Positions 63,421-64,000 of a DNA stretch of 64,000 nt are shown piece after piece. The position numbers and the translations under genes are program-made. The notes below the pieces were generated by a model. It was not told the origin of the DNA. It saw only the letters and a list, made by a program, of their open reading frames with translations, and ran no database searches. The stretch spans positions 449,164,722 through 449,228,721 of the forward strand of contig NC_053392.1 of NCBI RefSeq assembly GCF_905171765.1, written 5' to 3'. The DNA comes from Bufo bufo. Lineage: Eukaryota > Chordata > Amphibia > Anura > Bufonidae. The first letter of the stretch is position 1, and each line of letters starts with the position of its first letter.

Positions 63421-64000
63421 CAGTTATTTTTTAGAGCATTGTGTTCCAATAATTATTGAAGAGGGAGCTATCTGTGTGTAACTAGTATTTTCAGGGGGTT
63501 TATCTGTTTCTGAAGTATAGTTTTGGGGGTGCATGATGGGATGTTGAGAAGGTGGGAGGATGATGGAAAAGTAGAAAACTAAGATGTCTGTCAAACTTTG
63601 CAAAGAGAAGAGATGGCTGAAAGAAATCATCATGGTGGTCTGGTCTGAATGGAGAAGATAAAGAGAACATCTACATCAAAGGAAACGTCACTGTATGTAA
63701 GAGGTATGTGGCACTGTATTAGGCTACTTTCACAACTGCGTTAGTGAATCTGTCAGGCTGTTCCAGCAGAGAACAGCCAGCCAGAATTCAGTGGATCCGG
63801 CGCTGCTGGATGCAGACTGAATGCCCGCCGCACCCATCAACTACAATGGGGTACGGCAGAGATCTGGCCACAATCTGGGGGGGGGAGATGCTTTTTTGAT
63901 GTTCGCCTTGTTGGTAAATTTCCCTAGAAACTGCCCTGGAAAGAGATAGAGCAAAAATGGGTTCTTTTTAGGGTTGAACAAACCCAAACTGTAAACTTTA
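63421..64000. repeat. Dispersed repeat running off the window
   Basis: From about 63717 (aggctactttcacaactgcgttagtgaatctg) it resembles the repeat at 5391. Before that I see nothing coding. Confidence 0.35.

Overview
The window looks like repeat-dense vertebrate nuclear DNA, most likely from an anuran amphibian. This is inferred from the mix of families: several Tc1/mariner types, hAT and piggyBac non-autonomous elements, chromodomain Ty3/gypsy elements, a Gmr1-like element, a CR1-like LINE and several Penelope-like elements (PLEs). There are no bacterial operons, no CRISPR array, no tRNA or rRNA that I can see, and no intact host gene. The only host-gene-like sequence is a processed DNMT3-family pseudogene; one weak exon candidate lies near 38.1 kb.

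Layout. 1-2.2 kb: a minus-strand gypsy element (Gypsy-D, gag-protease frame open to the left edge) inserted into a DD37E Tc1-like copy. 2.2-4.7 kb: hAT remnant split by the DNMT3 retrocopy. 4.7-6.2 kb: dispersed and tandem repeats. 6.4-10.5 kb: decayed minus-strand hAT transposase, split by a 362-bp hammerhead-bearing PLE fragment and a Tc1 deletion derivative. 12.0-21.2 kb: Gypsy-B, a Gmr1-like retrotransposon with integrase upstream of reverse transcriptase, interrupted by the internally rearranged Gypsy-A (14.3-18.5 kb). 22.0-26.8 kb: Gypsy-C, a chromodomain gypsy with multiple breaks. 27.8-29.3 kb: DD35E Tc1-like copy. 29.7-32.8 kb: tandem repeat hit by a CR1-like fragment and a piggyBac-like element. 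33.2-36.6 kb: hAT remnant holding an apparently intact DD37E transposon (33.9-35.5 kb). 39.5-53.6 kb: a four-level nest, piggyBac-like inside CR1-like inside PLE-A inside PLE-B. 53.6-55.1 kb: 30-bp minisatellite. 55.3-61.2 kb: PLE-C carrying a Tc1 and a non-autonomous hAT. 61.5-63.4 kb: 58-bp minisatellite.

How the parts relate. Many junctions can be placed to the base because insertions split open reading frames that still join cleanly, and because target duplications remain: gtccc around Gypsy-A, TTAA around the piggyBac element, ctagat around the CR1-like element, about 16 bp around PLE-A, gctctccc around the hAT, TA around the Tc1 copies, 17 bp around the DNMT3 retrocopy.

The most interesting theme is the PLE group. 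PLE-A, PLE-B and PLE-C each carry an inverted copy of their own 3' end upstream of the truncated or complete coding region, and each family carries a hammerhead-ribozyme-like motif in its 3' region. The only protein gene complete enough to be plausibly functional is the DD37E transposase at 34.2-35.2 kb.
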